From positions 2,576,332 to 2,640,331 of the forward strand of contig NC_009253.1 of the NCBI RefSeq assembly GCF_000016165.1: a stretch of 64,000 bases of DNA, written 5' to 3'. Below, in pieces: positions 52,480 through 61,117 of the stretch. Position 1 is the stretch's first letter, and each line of letters opens with the position of its first letter. The notes under the pieces are model-generated. The model did not search any database, was not told where the DNA came from, and worked only from the letters and a program-made list of their open reading frames with translations. A program made the position numbers and the translations under genes. The stretch comes from Desulforamulus reducens MI-1 (GTDB lineage Bacteria; Bacillota; Desulfotomaculia; Desulfotomaculales; Desulfotomaculaceae).

Positions 52480-54045
52480 CTATTCCCTAAGCCATACTTT
52501 CAGTACCGAGGCAATATCATCGGGTCGTTCTTGGGCCAGTTCCTTTAACTGCTTTTGTTTATCCTTGGGCGGAGGAATTTCCCACTGGGCTTCTTCCTCT
52601 TCTTCCTCTTCTTCCTTAGTAGTCACACTCTCAATTGGCATTGGCGTAGTTTCTTCAATAACCTGCAATTCTTGTTCTGCGTTCTTTCTACGCCGACGTA
52701 GCCAATAAGCCACCAGAAGCAACAGAAGCAGTAAGCCTCCCACAACCGCTGCAATGGTCATATAAAATAGTTCTTTTTCCTTTTGGCTGTTATCAGGCAA
52801 ATCCTGGTCTAAGTCGTATTGGCTTCGATCAAAGGTCATGGCAGATACCGTAATCTGATCACCCCGTTGATCATCAAAACCAATGGCTGCGGTTACAATC
52901 TTTTCAACCTGTGTTCGATCCAGATTTTTCACCGATTCATCCAGAACCACCGCAGTGGAAAGCTTAATCAACTTACCCGGTGCCTGCACCTCTGATTGGG
53001 TTCTGGTTCCATGTTGGTAATTCTTGGTGTCATCGGTCTTGATATAACTATTTTGACTGGTTGAAGTCTCGGCGGGAATACTCTGACCGGGCATTTGCGT
53101 GGTTGAACCAGTCACCCCGCCGCCACTACCATCACTGCCTTGTTCCTTGATACTTCTCTCGCTGACCACTTGACCTGGCACAACCTCAGTGGTATTGGTT
53201 TGCAGTTGGTTAAAATCCATTTCTGCTGTAACCATAGCCACTGCTTTATTGGGTCCCAATACCTTGGCCAGCATATTTTGTACCCGGTTCTCTAATTCTT
53301 TTTCGTAGGTCCGGCGAATCTGCTGTTGTCGTTCCAAAATTGTTCCAGAAAAGCCATTCCCAGGGGTCCCGGAAGAATCCTTAAGAAAATCGTTTAAGAC
53401 ATTTCCTTCGGTGTCAATGATATGTACGTTCTCCGCTTGCAAACCTTCTACGCTGCCGATAATCAGGTCATTAAGGCCCTTGACCTGTTCCGCTTTCAGT
53501 TTAGCCCGGGGCTTCAATTTTACCACCACCGAGGCCGAAGCAGTTCCCTCCTCCTCAATAAAAACACTTTTCCGGGGCAATACCAGGTGTACCCGGGCTT
53601 GTTCAACACCCTCCACCTTAGTAATAGTACGTCTTAGTTCCTCTTGAAGAGCCCGCTGATAGGATATTTGTTGTTCGAAATCCGTTTCTCCGAATTTACT
53701 TTTATCAAATAGCTCAAAGCCATTCCCCACTCCTGTCAGCAAGCCATCACTGGCTAACTTCACCCGAATCTCGTCCACTTGCTCCTGGGGAACGAGAATG
53801 GTTGTTCCTTGATCAATTAACTGGTAAGGAATCTTTTCGCTTTCCAGTTGTGCAACAATATCTCCGGCATCCTTTGGTTCCAAGTCTCCCAGCAAAATTG
53901 CATAATTGGGTTTTGTCAATGTCATTGCCAAATACACCAAACCTGCCAGAACAACTGTGCTTACCAGGATGACCAATACTTTTCTGTTTTGACTTGTTTC
54001 CTGCCACCGCTGTTTAAGTCTCTCCAGCAGGTCATTAAAGTTCAC
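52480..54045 (-). CDS. fliF: Flagellar MS-ring protein FliF
   Basis: FliF forms the membrane ring of the basal body. The 521-aa protein has an N-terminal helix (about 24-43), a YscJ-type ring-building domain (AILLGDLEPKDAGDIVAQLE), a Gly/Ser/Thr linker, a second helix (about 425-447, followed by RRRRK) and a FliG-binding tail. A Glu run lies near 480. The start is GTG at 54045. fliG follows directly. Confidence 0.97.
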   Translation of the reverse strand: MNFNDLLERLKQRWQETSQNRKVLVILVSTVVLAGLVYLAMTLTKPNYAILLGDLEPKDAGDIVAQLESEKIPYQLIDQGTTILVPQEQVDEIRVKLASDGLLTGVGNGFELFDKSKFGETDFEQQISYQRALQEELRRTITKVEGVEQARVHLVLPRKSVFIEEEGTASASVVVKLKPRAKLKAEQVKGLNDLIIGSVEGLQAENVHIIDTEGNVLNDFLKDSSGTPGNGFSGTILERQQQIRRTYEKELENRVQNMLAKVLGPNKAVAMVTAEMDFNQLQTNTTEVVPGQVVSERSIKEQGSDGSGGGVTGSTTQMPGQSIPAETSTSQNSYIKTDDTKNYQHGTRTQSEVQAPGKLIKLSTAVVLDESVKNLDRTQVEKIVTAAIGFDDQRGDQITVSAMTFDRSQYDLDQDLPDNSQKEKELFYMTIAAVVGGLLLLLLLVAYWLRRRRKNAEQELQVIEETTPMPIESVTTKEEEEEEEEAQWEIPPPKDKQKQLKELAQERPDDIASVLKVWLRE

Positions 54046-54064
54046 ATAACCACCTCAACGAAAA

Positions 54065-54355
54065 TTACAATTGTATCCTGGATATTTCTTGATAAGCTTC
54101 AACAATTTTATTTCTTACTTCCACCGCCAGTTGCATGGTCAGTTTTGCTTCCTGCATAGCAACGGTTACCTGATGGATATCTTGTACCTCTCCCACCAGA
54201 AATTTTTGCATAACATCATCGGCTTGTATTTGTGTGTCGTTTAATTTTGAAATGGCTTTATTTAACACCCCACCAAAATCCGCTGGGCCTGCGTATTTAT
54301 TGGCAGAAGTTGTCTCAGAAACTTGTAGCGGTGTGGCCACAGGCAAAATATTCAT
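54065..54355 (-). CDS. fliE: Flagellar hook-basal body junction protein FliE
   Basis: A 96-aa protein joining the MS ring to the rod. DVMQKFLVGEVQDIHQVTVA, then QEAKLTMQLAVEVRNKIVEA, is the conserved FliE core. ATG at 54355. It lies between flgC and fliF. Confidence 0.96.
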   Translation of the reverse strand: MNILPVATPLQVSETTSANKYAGPADFGGVLNKAISKLNDTQIQADDVMQKFLVGEVQDIHQVTVAMQEAKLTMQLAVEVRNKIVEAYQEISRIQL

Positions 54356-54369
54356 TCATTAAAAACCTC

Positions 54370-54807
54370 CTAACCCCGGGAAATTTCTAAGGCCTTCAGG
54401 GCCATACTCTTGGCTGCATTCAAGGCAGTAACATTGGCCTCGTAGGTTCGACTGGCAGTGATCATGTCCACCATTTCATTGACAATGTTGATATTGGGGT
54501 AGGCCACATTACCTTTATCGTCAGCCAAGGGGTGACTTGGATCATTAACGATTCTGGGTGGCGCAGGATCTTCTGTAATGGCCTTTACCCGCACCCCTGC
54601 ACCCTTGGGTTCAACCCCTTTGGTTGATATCGTTTGCCGCAATTGTTCCGCAAAGATCGGTACCCTGCGGCGGTACACCGGACTGTTGGGGTCATTGGGT
54701 CGACTGGGGGTATTCATATTAGCAATATTATTGGAAATTAAATCCAGTCTCAGTCGCTCAGAAGTCATACCAGAAGCACTAATACCAAAACTATCAAACA
54801 AACCCAC
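54370..54807 (-). CDS. flgC: Flagellar rod protein FlgC
   Basis: A 145-aa proximal rod protein. LFDSFGISASGMTSERLRLD at the start and NINIVNEMVDMITASRTYEA near the end are typical. The start is GTG at 54807 after GGAGGTAAGAATC, five bases after flgB. Confidence 0.97.
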   Translation of the reverse strand: MGLFDSFGISASGMTSERLRLDLISNNIANMNTPSRPNDPNSPVYRRRVPIFAEQLRQTISTKGVEPKGAGVRVKAITEDPAPPRIVNDPSHPLADDKGNVAYPNINIVNEMVDMITASRTYEANVTALNAAKSMALKALEISRG

Positions 54808-54812
54808 GATTC

Positions 54813-55211
54813 TTACCTCCTACCTCCGATTACCGTTCCCAAAATATGAAAGCGATCCATGACTCCCTGGGCCAGCACATCATACTCTATGGTGGCGGCG
54901 GCCAAATTAACCATTTCCTCATCAACATCCACATTGTTGCCGTCATACCGCATGGTGGTTTCTTCCACCTGCTTAATCTCAGGCTTTATTTCCCGATTGC
55001 TTGTACCAATATGTAAAGGATGGGTCCCCTTTAAGGACACTCCACTGTTGCCTAGGGCCGCCTTAAGCTGATCCTCAAAGCTTACATAGGACTTCTTAAA
55101 ACCAGGCGTATTAAAATTGGCAATATTATTGGCAATTACCCTCTGGCGTGCAGCTCCGGCATCCAGTCCCTGTTGGAGGATCATTAACGTCGGGCTATTA
55201 AAAACATCCAT
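54813..55211 (-). CDS. flgB: Flagellar rod protein FlgB
   Basis: A 132-aa proximal rod protein and the first gene of the fla/che operon. DAGAARQRVIANNIANFNTP and NVDVDEEMVNLAAATIEYDV are family motifs. ATG at 55211 follows AAGGATGATGGATT. A promoter-like element lies about 120 bases upstream. Confidence 0.96.
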   Translation of the reverse strand: MDVFNSPTLMILQQGLDAGAARQRVIANNIANFNTPGFKKSYVSFEDQLKAALGNSGVSLKGTHPLHIGTSNREIKPEIKQVEETTMRYDGNNVDVDEEMVNLAAATIEYDVLAQGVMDRFHILGTVIGGRR

Positions 55212-55327
55212 AATCCATCATCCTTATTTACTATTTTTTTATAAAATGGGCTAAAGTTTTGATTTCAGTGTACGATATCATGATTAAAGATTTCTATCTA
55301 TTTGGTTAAAAAAAGTAAAAGCGGTTA

Positions 55328-55357
55328 TATATATAAAAATTCTACATTTTACAACAA
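55328..55357 (-). promoter_or_regulatory. Candidate promoter of the fla/che operon
   Basis: On the minus strand TTGTTG (55357-55352) is followed after 16-18 bases by a TATATA run (55335-55328). It overlaps an inverted repeat CTACAT/ATGTAG, and TGTAGAA (one base off the Spo0A box TGTCGAA) lies between the two elements. No sigma-28 consensus was seen. Confidence 0.45.
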
Positions 55358-55410
55358 ATTCCTTCATGTAGGGTTTTTTGTTGTGTTTTTTTACATTTTT
55401 GCCAAACTAT

Positions 55411-55448
55411 AAAAACGTCCGTACATTTGTACAGACGTTTATTTTTTT
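55411..55448. terminator. Terminator between the aminotransferase-like gene and flgB
   Basis: AAACGTC-GTAC and GTAC-GACGTTT form a stem of about 11 pairs with one mismatch. A T-run follows on each strand (TTTTTATAG on the minus, ATTTTTTTG on the plus), so it can act in both directions; on the minus strand it insulates the fla/che operon. Confidence 0.75.
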
Positions 55449-55611
55449 GTCATTGTTTCCTAATTTCTGTATTTTCTTAAAGTTAATGTAATTTTATGTC
55501 ACAATATTTACCATTTTATTTTATTTGATTACCCAATGCCTGTCCATTCTTTTCTTTATGACTTTAGTCTAAATTCTCATAGGACCATGGTCTTATTTTT
55601 TAACTATTTTC

Positions 55612-56685
55612 CTATAATTTATTAAATATTTCAACAATTTTCTTTATGCATTGTTTGTCAATATATGGCAAAATAGGTAAATTTACGACTCTTCTGTAAA
55701 AGTCTTCGGCCCTCGGGCAGAGGGGACCTTCAACAGTGCAGACATCCGGATGCCCCTGCCATAAATAAATGGGATGCAAATAAATGGGGTAATATTGAAC
55801 ATCCACTGGTATTCCCTGCTGTAGTAAGATTTCTACGAGCTCCTTTCGCCGGGCAATAAGGTGTTCTCCCTTAAGAAGCACCGGGAAGGAGTACCATGCT
55901 CCGTGACTATCCTGGTTTTGAATGGGTAGTTGTAAGCCAGCTGTCTCTGCCAATGCAGCCAAATATTTTTCCGCCATTTCCTGACGACCAGCATGTACTT
56001 GCTCAATATCTATGAGTTGTTGCAACCCCATTTCTGCTTGCATACTGGTCATACGATAATTAAAGCCAATTTCCTGGGCTTCAAAGTGCCAGGGTCCTTC
56101 TTCTTTCACCAGTTCTGTCTTATCCCTTCTTATTCCGGTATCCCGGAATAATGTCAGCCAATGGTAGTACTCTGCCGAATCCGTTACCACCATACCACCC
56201 AATTCGGTATAGAGACCCTGTTTATGGGAAAAATCAAATACCGTTAGGGAACTCACTGTACCAATCTTTTTTCCCTTATAACTTGCCCCCAGGGCCTGGG
56301 AGGCATCTTCAATAATCACAATTTCTTTGCCTGCTGTAACTTTGGCAAGGGCATCCATGTCACAGGGTTGCCCGGCATAGTGGGTGGCAATCACAGCTCT
56401 GGTATTGGCAGTAATACGCCAGCGAACCGCTGCGGGGTCCAGCAAGCCGGTTTGGGCATTGACATCGGTGTAGATGGGCACACCATCCAGGTAACGAATG
56501 GCATGGGCCAACTCCGGGTGGACAAGGGGCGATAAAATAACTTCATCTTTGTGGCTGACTCCGGCGGCATAGAGGGCAGCATGGAAGGCAGCGGTGCTGT
56601 TGGAAACTGCCACTGCATATTTAGCACCTATGGTTTGGGCAAAGGCCTCTTCAAATTTCTCAACGGTTTTGCTTCTTGTTTCCAT
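55612..56685 (-). CDS. DegT/DnrJ/EryC1-family sugar aminotransferase-like protein
   Basis: A 357-aa fold-type I PLP enzyme resembling the PseC branch that aminates UDP-4-keto sugars in pseudaminic/legionaminic acid synthesis, which would suit flagellin glycosylation. SNSTAAFHAALYAAG (cofactor phosphate binding) and the PLP-ring Asp in IIEDASQALGASYKGKKIG (D127) are present. The usual Lys of FSFHPVK-type motifs aligns with Gln156; a Lys sits one residue earlier (DFSHKQGLY), and the usual GEGG is ELGG. It may be inactive or altered. ATG at 56685 follows AAAGGAG; it has its own promoter (56721-56750) and terminator. Confidence 0.85.
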   Translation of the reverse strand: METRSKTVEKFEEAFAQTIGAKYAVAVSNSTAAFHAALYAAGVSHKDEVILSPLVHPELAHAIRYLDGVPIYTDVNAQTGLLDPAAVRWRITANTRAVIATHYAGQPCDMDALAKVTAGKEIVIIEDASQALGASYKGKKIGTVSSLTVFDFSHKQGLYTELGGMVVTDSAEYYHWLTLFRDTGIRRDKTELVKEEGPWHFEAQEIGFNYRMTSMQAEMGLQQLIDIEQVHAGRQEMAEKYLAALAETAGLQLPIQNQDSHGAWYSFPVLLKGEHLIARRKELVEILLQQGIPVDVQYYPIYLHPIYLWQGHPDVCTVEGPLCPRAEDFYRRVVNLPILPYIDKQCIKKIVEIFNKL

Positions 56686-56720
56686 TGGTTAGACTCCTTT
56701 GTATATTTTTAACAGTCTTT

Positions 56721-56750
56721 ATTATAAAATGTTATGGTTAGGATTAACAA
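56721..56750 (-). promoter_or_regulatory. Promoter of the aminotransferase-like gene
   Basis: On the minus strand TTGTTA (56750-56745), 18 bases, TATAAT (56726-56721), just after the flaG terminator. Confidence 0.65.
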
Positions 56751-56761
56751 CCAGAACAAAT

Positions 56762-56788
56762 AAAAAACCAGTCTTACTTGACTGGTTC
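56762..56788 (-). terminator. Terminator after flaG
   Basis: On the minus strand AACCAGTC and GACTGGTT form an 8-bp stem around AAGTAA, followed by TTTTATTT. Confidence 0.85.
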
Positions 56789-56795
56789 AGTGTAA

Positions 56796-57182
56796 CTAGG
56801 CAAATTTATCTACAACAATTCCGAGCATTTCTTTAAAATAGGCCACCATATTCAAAACCCTTTCCGGGGGGATTTCCCGAATGACAGAGTCATCTTTGGG
56901 ATTGATGATTTTTACGATATACTCACCGCTTTTCTCATGCAACTTAAATCGAAGTTCTGTGTTATAGGTTTCCATGGTTTTATTGAGTTTATCAATGGCT
57001 TGCTCCGCTTGGCCTTTATTAACTTCACCCTGTTTATCCCCATATTCTGCAGATTTATTAAAACTATTATCCACTGCCCCCTGAGCTTCATCAACTCTTT
57101 TCACAGAGGTTTGCTCCTGCAAAGAAGACTGCTGAGGATAGTCCATTGGCATACCCTGCACTGCACCCAAACCGTCTATCAC
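56796..57182 (-). CDS. flaG: FlaG-family flagellar protein
   Basis: A 128-aa protein whose C-terminal half (LRFKLHEKSGEYIVKIINPK, then VIREIPPERVLNMVAYFKEM) is the FlaG domain. FlaG proteins influence filament length but the mechanism is unclear. The N-terminal 50 residues are polar and probably disordered. The start is GTG at 57182. It is the last gene of the fliD/fliS region and has a terminator. Confidence 0.92.
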   Translation of the reverse strand: MIDGLGAVQGMPMDYPQQSSLQEQTSVKRVDEAQGAVDNSFNKSAEYGDKQGEVNKGQAEQAIDKLNKTMETYNTELRFKLHEKSGEYIVKIINPKDDSVIREIPPERVLNMVAYFKEMLGIVVDKFA

Positions 57183-57203
57183 TTTTATCTCACCCCCTCT
57201 GTG

Positions 57204-57629
57204 CTATTTCTTGTTATCAATAAAATAACCGTTATTTTGTTTTCTTTGTGGGTAATAGGCTTGCTTAATAACTTTCCGGTTCGCTGCTTCCTTTAGTTTT
57301 TGTTTGACAAAAAGTTGAGCTTTAGATAAATCCTCTTTATGTTGAGTATCACAAGCCATAATCTGTTTGATCAGTTCTTTTATACCTGACTTTATATACT
57401 GTATCTGTTGGGATTCAGGAATATGAATCAAGGAGATTTGTTTATCAATTTCATCTACTTTATCCATCAGTTCCTGGCGTTTCGTCAGATGCTTATCCAG
57501 AGCATTTATCTCCTCGGCACTGATAAACTTTGTCATCTCCTTAGTGATCTCCAATATCTCCTGAACTATATTTTTTTTATTAAGATAGAGTTCTTCCAAA
57601 GCTTGTCGCTTATTATCCAACGGAAACAC
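57204..57629 (-). CDS. FliT/FlgN-like flagellar chaperone candidate
   Basis: A 141-aa, mostly helical, highly charged protein with heptad-like patterns (about 5-80). By its position immediately after fliS, overlapping it by 17 bp, it corresponds to fliT of Bacillus; the sequence itself is too divergent for a firm call, and FlgN-like is the alternative. The start is GTG at 57629, or the TTG three codons later. The tail is basic (KQAYYPQRKQNN). Confidence 0.6.
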   Translation of the reverse strand: MFPLDNKRQALEELYLNKKNIVQEILEITKEMTKFISAEEINALDKHLTKRQELMDKVDEIDKQISLIHIPESQQIQYIKSGIKELIKQIMACDTQHKEDLSKAQLFVKQKLKEAANRKVIKQAYYPQRKQNNGYFIDNKK

Positions 57630-58002
57630 CTGTTTTCACTTGTTTAACGGCCTGGACCCAGGTATCTCTAATCTCTTCGGCAAACCCAGCTACTTCCTGT
57701 AAAATTTCTTTATCTTTCTTTAAGTTCCCTTCCACCAGCCTGCGGCTCATATAATCGTACATGAGTTCCAGGTTTTTCCCCACTTCCACACTGGTATCCA
57801 GGGTATTCATAAGGTGATCCAGTATATCCTGGGCATGGGTAATATTATTATGGGCTAACTGTATTTCTTTTTGTTCTATATGCCCCTGGGCCAGCTTTAA
57901 GTCCTTCACAAGCCTGTTATAAAGCATGGTGGTCAGTTCCTCTGGCCCGGCACTCATGATGGCATTCTGTTGATAATTTGAATAGGGGTTTTTGGCAATC
58001 AT
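57613..58002 (-). CDS. fliS: Flagellin export chaperone FliS
   Basis: FliS binds flagellin, and FliW competes for it. About 129 aa, with NPYSNYQQNAIMSAGPEEL and YNRLVKDLKLA typical of the family. The open frame starts at ATG 58035, but GGAGGAAAAGCGA before ATG 58002 gives the better start. It is divergent from fliW. Its role here ties the fliD-fliS part to the FliW-CsrA regulators. Confidence 0.95.
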   Translation of the reverse strand: MIAKNPYSNYQQNAIMSAGPEELTTMLYNRLVKDLKLAQGHIEQKEIQLAHNNITHAQDILDHLMNTLDTSVEVGKNLELMYDYMSRRLVEGNLKKDKEILQEVAGFAEEIRDTWVQAVKQVKTGVSVG

Positions 58003-58160
58003 TCGCTTTTCCTCCATCCTTTTTCTTCTAATCATTAGGATGTTTTATACTTTCACAAGGTTCTATCATTTTTTTCGGTTGTTTTATGCTATTCTTGAGG
58101 CCACTTATGGTACATTAGAAATAAAACCTTTTCAGATACATCGTAAGGAGGCCTTTTGTC

Positions 58161-58571
58161 GTGGATCAGCCAGTTAAAATTCTTTTTAAAAATGGACTTC
58201 CAGGGTTTGAGACCCTGCGGTATTTCAGCATTAGCCGCGCCTTTGCAGAAACAGAGTTTTATTATTTACAATCCAATGAAGAAACAGAGATTTGTTTTCT
58301 CTGTATCAACCCTTTTCATTATACCAAGCATTATGAATTTGTTGTACCCCAACCAATTCAGGAGGAACTGGGGATTCAGCGGTTAGAGGATGTTGCTGTT
58401 TTTAATATCGTTACCATAAACGGCCAGTTGGATCAGGCCACAGTAAACCTGCAAGCCCCGCTGGTGATCAATGTTCCCCTGCGTAAAGGCATGCAAGTAG
58501 TTTTAAATGATCCCGCCTTAAACATTAAAGAGTCCCTCAAAAGTTTATTACAAGGGACGGTGGGAAAATAA
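58161..58571 (+). CDS. fliW: Flagellar assembly factor FliW
   Basis: FliW binds flagellin and CsrA, so that free flagellin releases FliW to block or free CsrA action on flagellin mRNA. The 136-aa protein has KILFKNGLPGFETLRYF and VNLQAPLVINVPLRKGMQVV. The start is GTG at 58161 after AAGGAGGCCTTTTGTC. Its stop overlaps the csrA start (TAATG). Confidence 0.95.
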   Translation: MDQPVKILFKNGLPGFETLRYFSISRAFAETEFYYLQSNEETEICFLCINPFHYTKHYEFVVPQPIQEELGIQRLEDVAVFNIVTINGQLDQATVNLQAPLVINVPLRKGMQVVLNDPALNIKESLKSLLQGTVGK

Positions 58572-58813
58572 TGTTAATCCTATCCAGAAAAAAGAATGAG
58601 TCTATACATATCGGTGACAATATCATCATCACCGTGGTGGATATTGGCGGGGATAACATTAAAATTGGTATCGATGCCCCCAAAAATGTCCAAATTTTTC
58701 GTAGTGAACTATTAAAGGCCGTTGAACAGGAAAATAAAAATGCTGTCTCCTCCAAGTCGGTAATTCAAGATTTGGCTCAATTAATTAAAGGTGACGAAAA
58801 AAAACAAACGTAA
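58571..58813 (+). CDS. csrA: Carbon storage / translational regulator CsrA
   Basis: An 80-aa RNA-binding protein that represses flagellin translation in Gram-positive motile bacteria and is antagonised by FliW. MLILSRKKNESIHIGDNIII and IGIDAPKNVQIFRSELL are diagnostic. It overlaps the fliW stop, and its own stop codon lies in the stem of the downstream terminator. Confidence 0.97.
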   Translation: MLILSRKKNESIHIGDNIIITVVDIGGDNIKIGIDAPKNVQIFRSELLKAVEQENKNAVSSKSVIQDLAQLIKGDEKKQT

Positions 58814-58842
58814 GAAGAGATATCTTCTTACGTTTGTTTGTT
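58798..58842. terminator. Bidirectional terminator between csrA and fliD
   Basis: CAAACGTAAGAAGA and TCTTCTTACGTTTG form a perfect 14-bp stem around GATA, with T-rich flanks on both strands. It ends the convergent csrA and fliD transcripts. Confidence 0.92.
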
Positions 58843-58843
58843 A

Positions 58844-60682
58844 TTATGCCCCTCCTCCGAATTGCTGCATTAGCCAGGAACTCTGTTGGTTTAACTTGTT
58901 GATGGCCGCTTCCATGGCTGAGAATTGCCGCCAATAACGGTCTTCAATTTGCTTTAAGCGGTCTTCCAAGTTGTCAATATCATCATTTACATTATCGATG
59001 CGCTTGCCAAGAAAACTGTCATCATCCGCTTTGTTACCGTTGGCACCGGCTTTCTCGATAATGGTGGAAATGCCGGAACTAACATGGTCGGAAAGTTTTT
59101 GTCCCACACCATCAACGCCGTCACCACTACCGGTAAATACATCCATAACACCCTGCAGATCATTCTGGATGGCCTTTTTCAAAGTATCTTCTTTAATCTC
59201 CAGCTTGCTGGAGAAATAGTCCGACGTGGTCACGATCCCTATTTTAGACAATTCACCCATGGTGCTTCTTAGTTTATCCCGAATATCCCGAAGTGTATTA
59301 TCATTTCTCAACATACCACTACGGGCCTTTTCCTTCCACATGTCAATTTGGTTATCTGTCAGTTTCTCTTGTTGATCCTCTGTGAGTGGCCAGGTATAGT
59401 CTTTATAACGTTTTTCGTTAAGCTTGGTATCAAGGGTATCCATAAGTTTGTTGTATTCGTCAATAAAGGATTTAATGGAGTTGTATACCGCATCGTTATC
59501 TGTTTGAACCTGTATAATGGTGGTTGCAGCGGGATCCGCATTTTGTAGCCTATAGGTAACACCGTTTAGGGTGAATTCGTTGCTTTTATATTCCGTAATT
59601 TCCATGCCATCAATCACTACATCGGCATTGGTGCCATTTGATATCGCATTGACGGTTGGGGTCGCGGCATCCGTGAGCTTCAGTTGTTGTGCCAGGGTAT
59701 TGTTGACCACTTCCAGCTTTTGGTCTTCACCGGTTTTATTGGTAAATAGGAAGAAACGATCCACTGTGCTATCATAGGAGGCCCGGACATCCCAGCTTTT
59801 TCCCCCGGCTACCTTTGCTGTTACTGCCTTTTCTGCACCCACTTCATTTGATGTAATGGTTAGTTCTCCAACATCTGTTTTGGTTAAGGTTGCTCCAGTG
59901 ATAGCTAATGTACCATCATCTATATCGCTCTTAATAGCGTCAACAACGGCATCTCCCGTGGTAAGGCTGGCAATATCATATAATACATCGGCCTTCAGGG
60001 CGGACTTAGCAATGCTTTCCGATTCGTATTGAGAATTTGTACTGTCCCAGAGGGCAACTTTTTTATCTCCAATGGTTATGGTTAACCCCTCTGCCAAGGC
60101 ACTGTCTGCGAGCTTTAGTTTTTGTACCTGGGCTTCTGTGGCAGTGGCCCGCTGGGTGGTATTTAGGGACACCCCGGCGGAGGAATGCTGATTAATTCTA
60201 CCCACCAGGTCATAAATGCTTTCCGTTTGCGGGTCCATCTGGAAAATTACATCGTTAACCACAAAGTCCAGCGGATCTGTGTGTGCGGTGCCAAATTGGT
60301 CATTTAAGGTGGCCAAATTTTCTGTGGCACTTATCTTGGCACTGCTTGTTAAGGAAGCCCCTTCGGCCAGATTCTTAACGGTAATTCGGTGGGTTCCTTC
60401 ATGGGCTAAGGAACTAGCCGTTGCCTTTACGGTATTTTCATTGGAGGAAGTAGCGTTTCTGGCTAAGTAGGTGGATTGCAATTTCATTTGAAAAACCTGA
60501 TTATCTCGGAAACTTCGCAGGGTTGAATTGATGGTTCTATAGTCCTCTTGCTGCCATTCAAATATCTGCTTTTCTTGCTTTAATTTATCCATTTTCATAT
60601 TCTGTATTTTCATTAAGTCTTTTACAATCTGGTCAATATCCATACCGGAGGCTAAGCCGCCGATTCTCATGTTAGAAGACAT
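58844..60682 (-). CDS. fliD: Flagellar cap protein FliD
   Basis: FliD caps the filament and helps insert flagellin. The 612-aa protein has the N-terminal IGGLASGMDIDQIVKDLMKI and a C-terminal coiled coil ending FSAMEAAINKLNQQSSWLMQ. The middle part is Ala/Thr/Asp-rich and longer than in the shortest homologues. ATG at 60682 follows AAAGGTGGTAGAACC. It probably forms a unit with the gene upstream at 60749. Confidence 0.96.
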   Translation of the reverse strand: MSSNMRIGGLASGMDIDQIVKDLMKIQNMKMDKLKQEKQIFEWQQEDYRTINSTLRSFRDNQVFQMKLQSTYLARNATSSNENTVKATASSLAHEGTHRITVKNLAEGASLTSSAKISATENLATLNDQFGTAHTDPLDFVVNDVIFQMDPQTESIYDLVGRINQHSSAGVSLNTTQRATATEAQVQKLKLADSALAEGLTITIGDKKVALWDSTNSQYESESIAKSALKADVLYDIASLTTGDAVVDAIKSDIDDGTLAITGATLTKTDVGELTITSNEVGAEKAVTAKVAGGKSWDVRASYDSTVDRFFLFTNKTGEDQKLEVVNNTLAQQLKLTDAATPTVNAISNGTNADVVIDGMEITEYKSNEFTLNGVTYRLQNADPAATTIIQVQTDNDAVYNSIKSFIDEYNKLMDTLDTKLNEKRYKDYTWPLTEDQQEKLTDNQIDMWKEKARSGMLRNDNTLRDIRDKLRSTMGELSKIGIVTTSDYFSSKLEIKEDTLKKAIQNDLQGVMDVFTGSGDGVDGVGQKLSDHVSSGISTIIEKAGANGNKADDDSFLGKRIDNVNDDIDNLEDRLKQIEDRYWRQFSAMEAAINKLNQQSSWLMQQFGGGA

Positions 60683-60748
60683 GGTTCTACCACCTTTCCG
60701 TGGACTTCTAATTTATATATCGGTGATTTGGTCATTTTCTTTAGTAAT

Positions 60749-61117
60749 TTATAAGGTTATAATGGGCAATAGGGTTCTGTCCAGTTCACAGTGCCATATT
60801 TGAAAACTAGGAAGGAACTCCCCTTCTATAACCTCCAGGGCCCTCTCCCTGTTGTCCCGTTTATAGGCACTAACCAATGAATAAAAGCTCTCACTTAATT
60901 GCTCGGTTAAGGGTTCCAACTGTTCCGACAGCAACATCGGCAGCAGCGGTTGCAGTGCCCCTTCTATGGATAAAAAGGCCTGTGTTACATCTTCCATTAA
61001 AGGTAGAGTTTCCCCAAAGTATCCTTCAGCCAGCTTGTTTTTAATATGTACAATCCCTTCGTGGCAGGTTTCAGCCAGATCCACTATTCTTCTTATGACA
61101 TCATAGTATTTTTGCAT
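60749..61117 (-). CDS. Uncharacterised helical protein upstream of fliD
   Basis: A 122-aa acidic, all-helical protein with no domain I recognise. VDLAETCHEGIVHIKNKLAE and LSESFYSLVSAYKRDNRERA suggest a four-helix-bundle adaptor or chaperone-like fold. ATG at 61117 follows AGGAAAGAGGACATAA. Its location 66 bp before fliD, on the same strand, suggests a flagellar role. A TGGTATAAT extended -10 lies upstream at 61153-61160. Confidence 0.75.
   Translation of the reverse strand: MQKYYDVIRRIVDLAETCHEGIVHIKNKLAEGYFGETLPLMEDVTQAFLSIEGALQPLLPMLLSEQLEPLTEQLSESFYSLVSAYKRDNRERALEVIEGEFLPSFQIWHCELDRTLLPIITL

Larger units (their letters stand above)
55212..55611. other. Intergenic region upstream of the fla/che operon
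   Basis: A 400-bp AT-rich region without a credible gene. It holds the fla/che promoter candidate (55328-55357), an inverted repeat CTACAT/ATGTAG at 55342-55371, and the terminator hairpin at 55411-55448. The remaining part, 55449-55611, shows only a 10-bp palindrome (GACCATGGTC at 55583) and T-rich runs. Confidence 0.7.

Noticed and set aside
55583-55592. GACCATGGTC palindrome as an operator
   Set aside because: It is a single short palindrome close to a gene end with no promoter beside it.
58036-58160. Sigma-28 promoters between fliS and fliW
   Set aside because: TAAA and CCGA elements occur but not at the required spacing on either strand.
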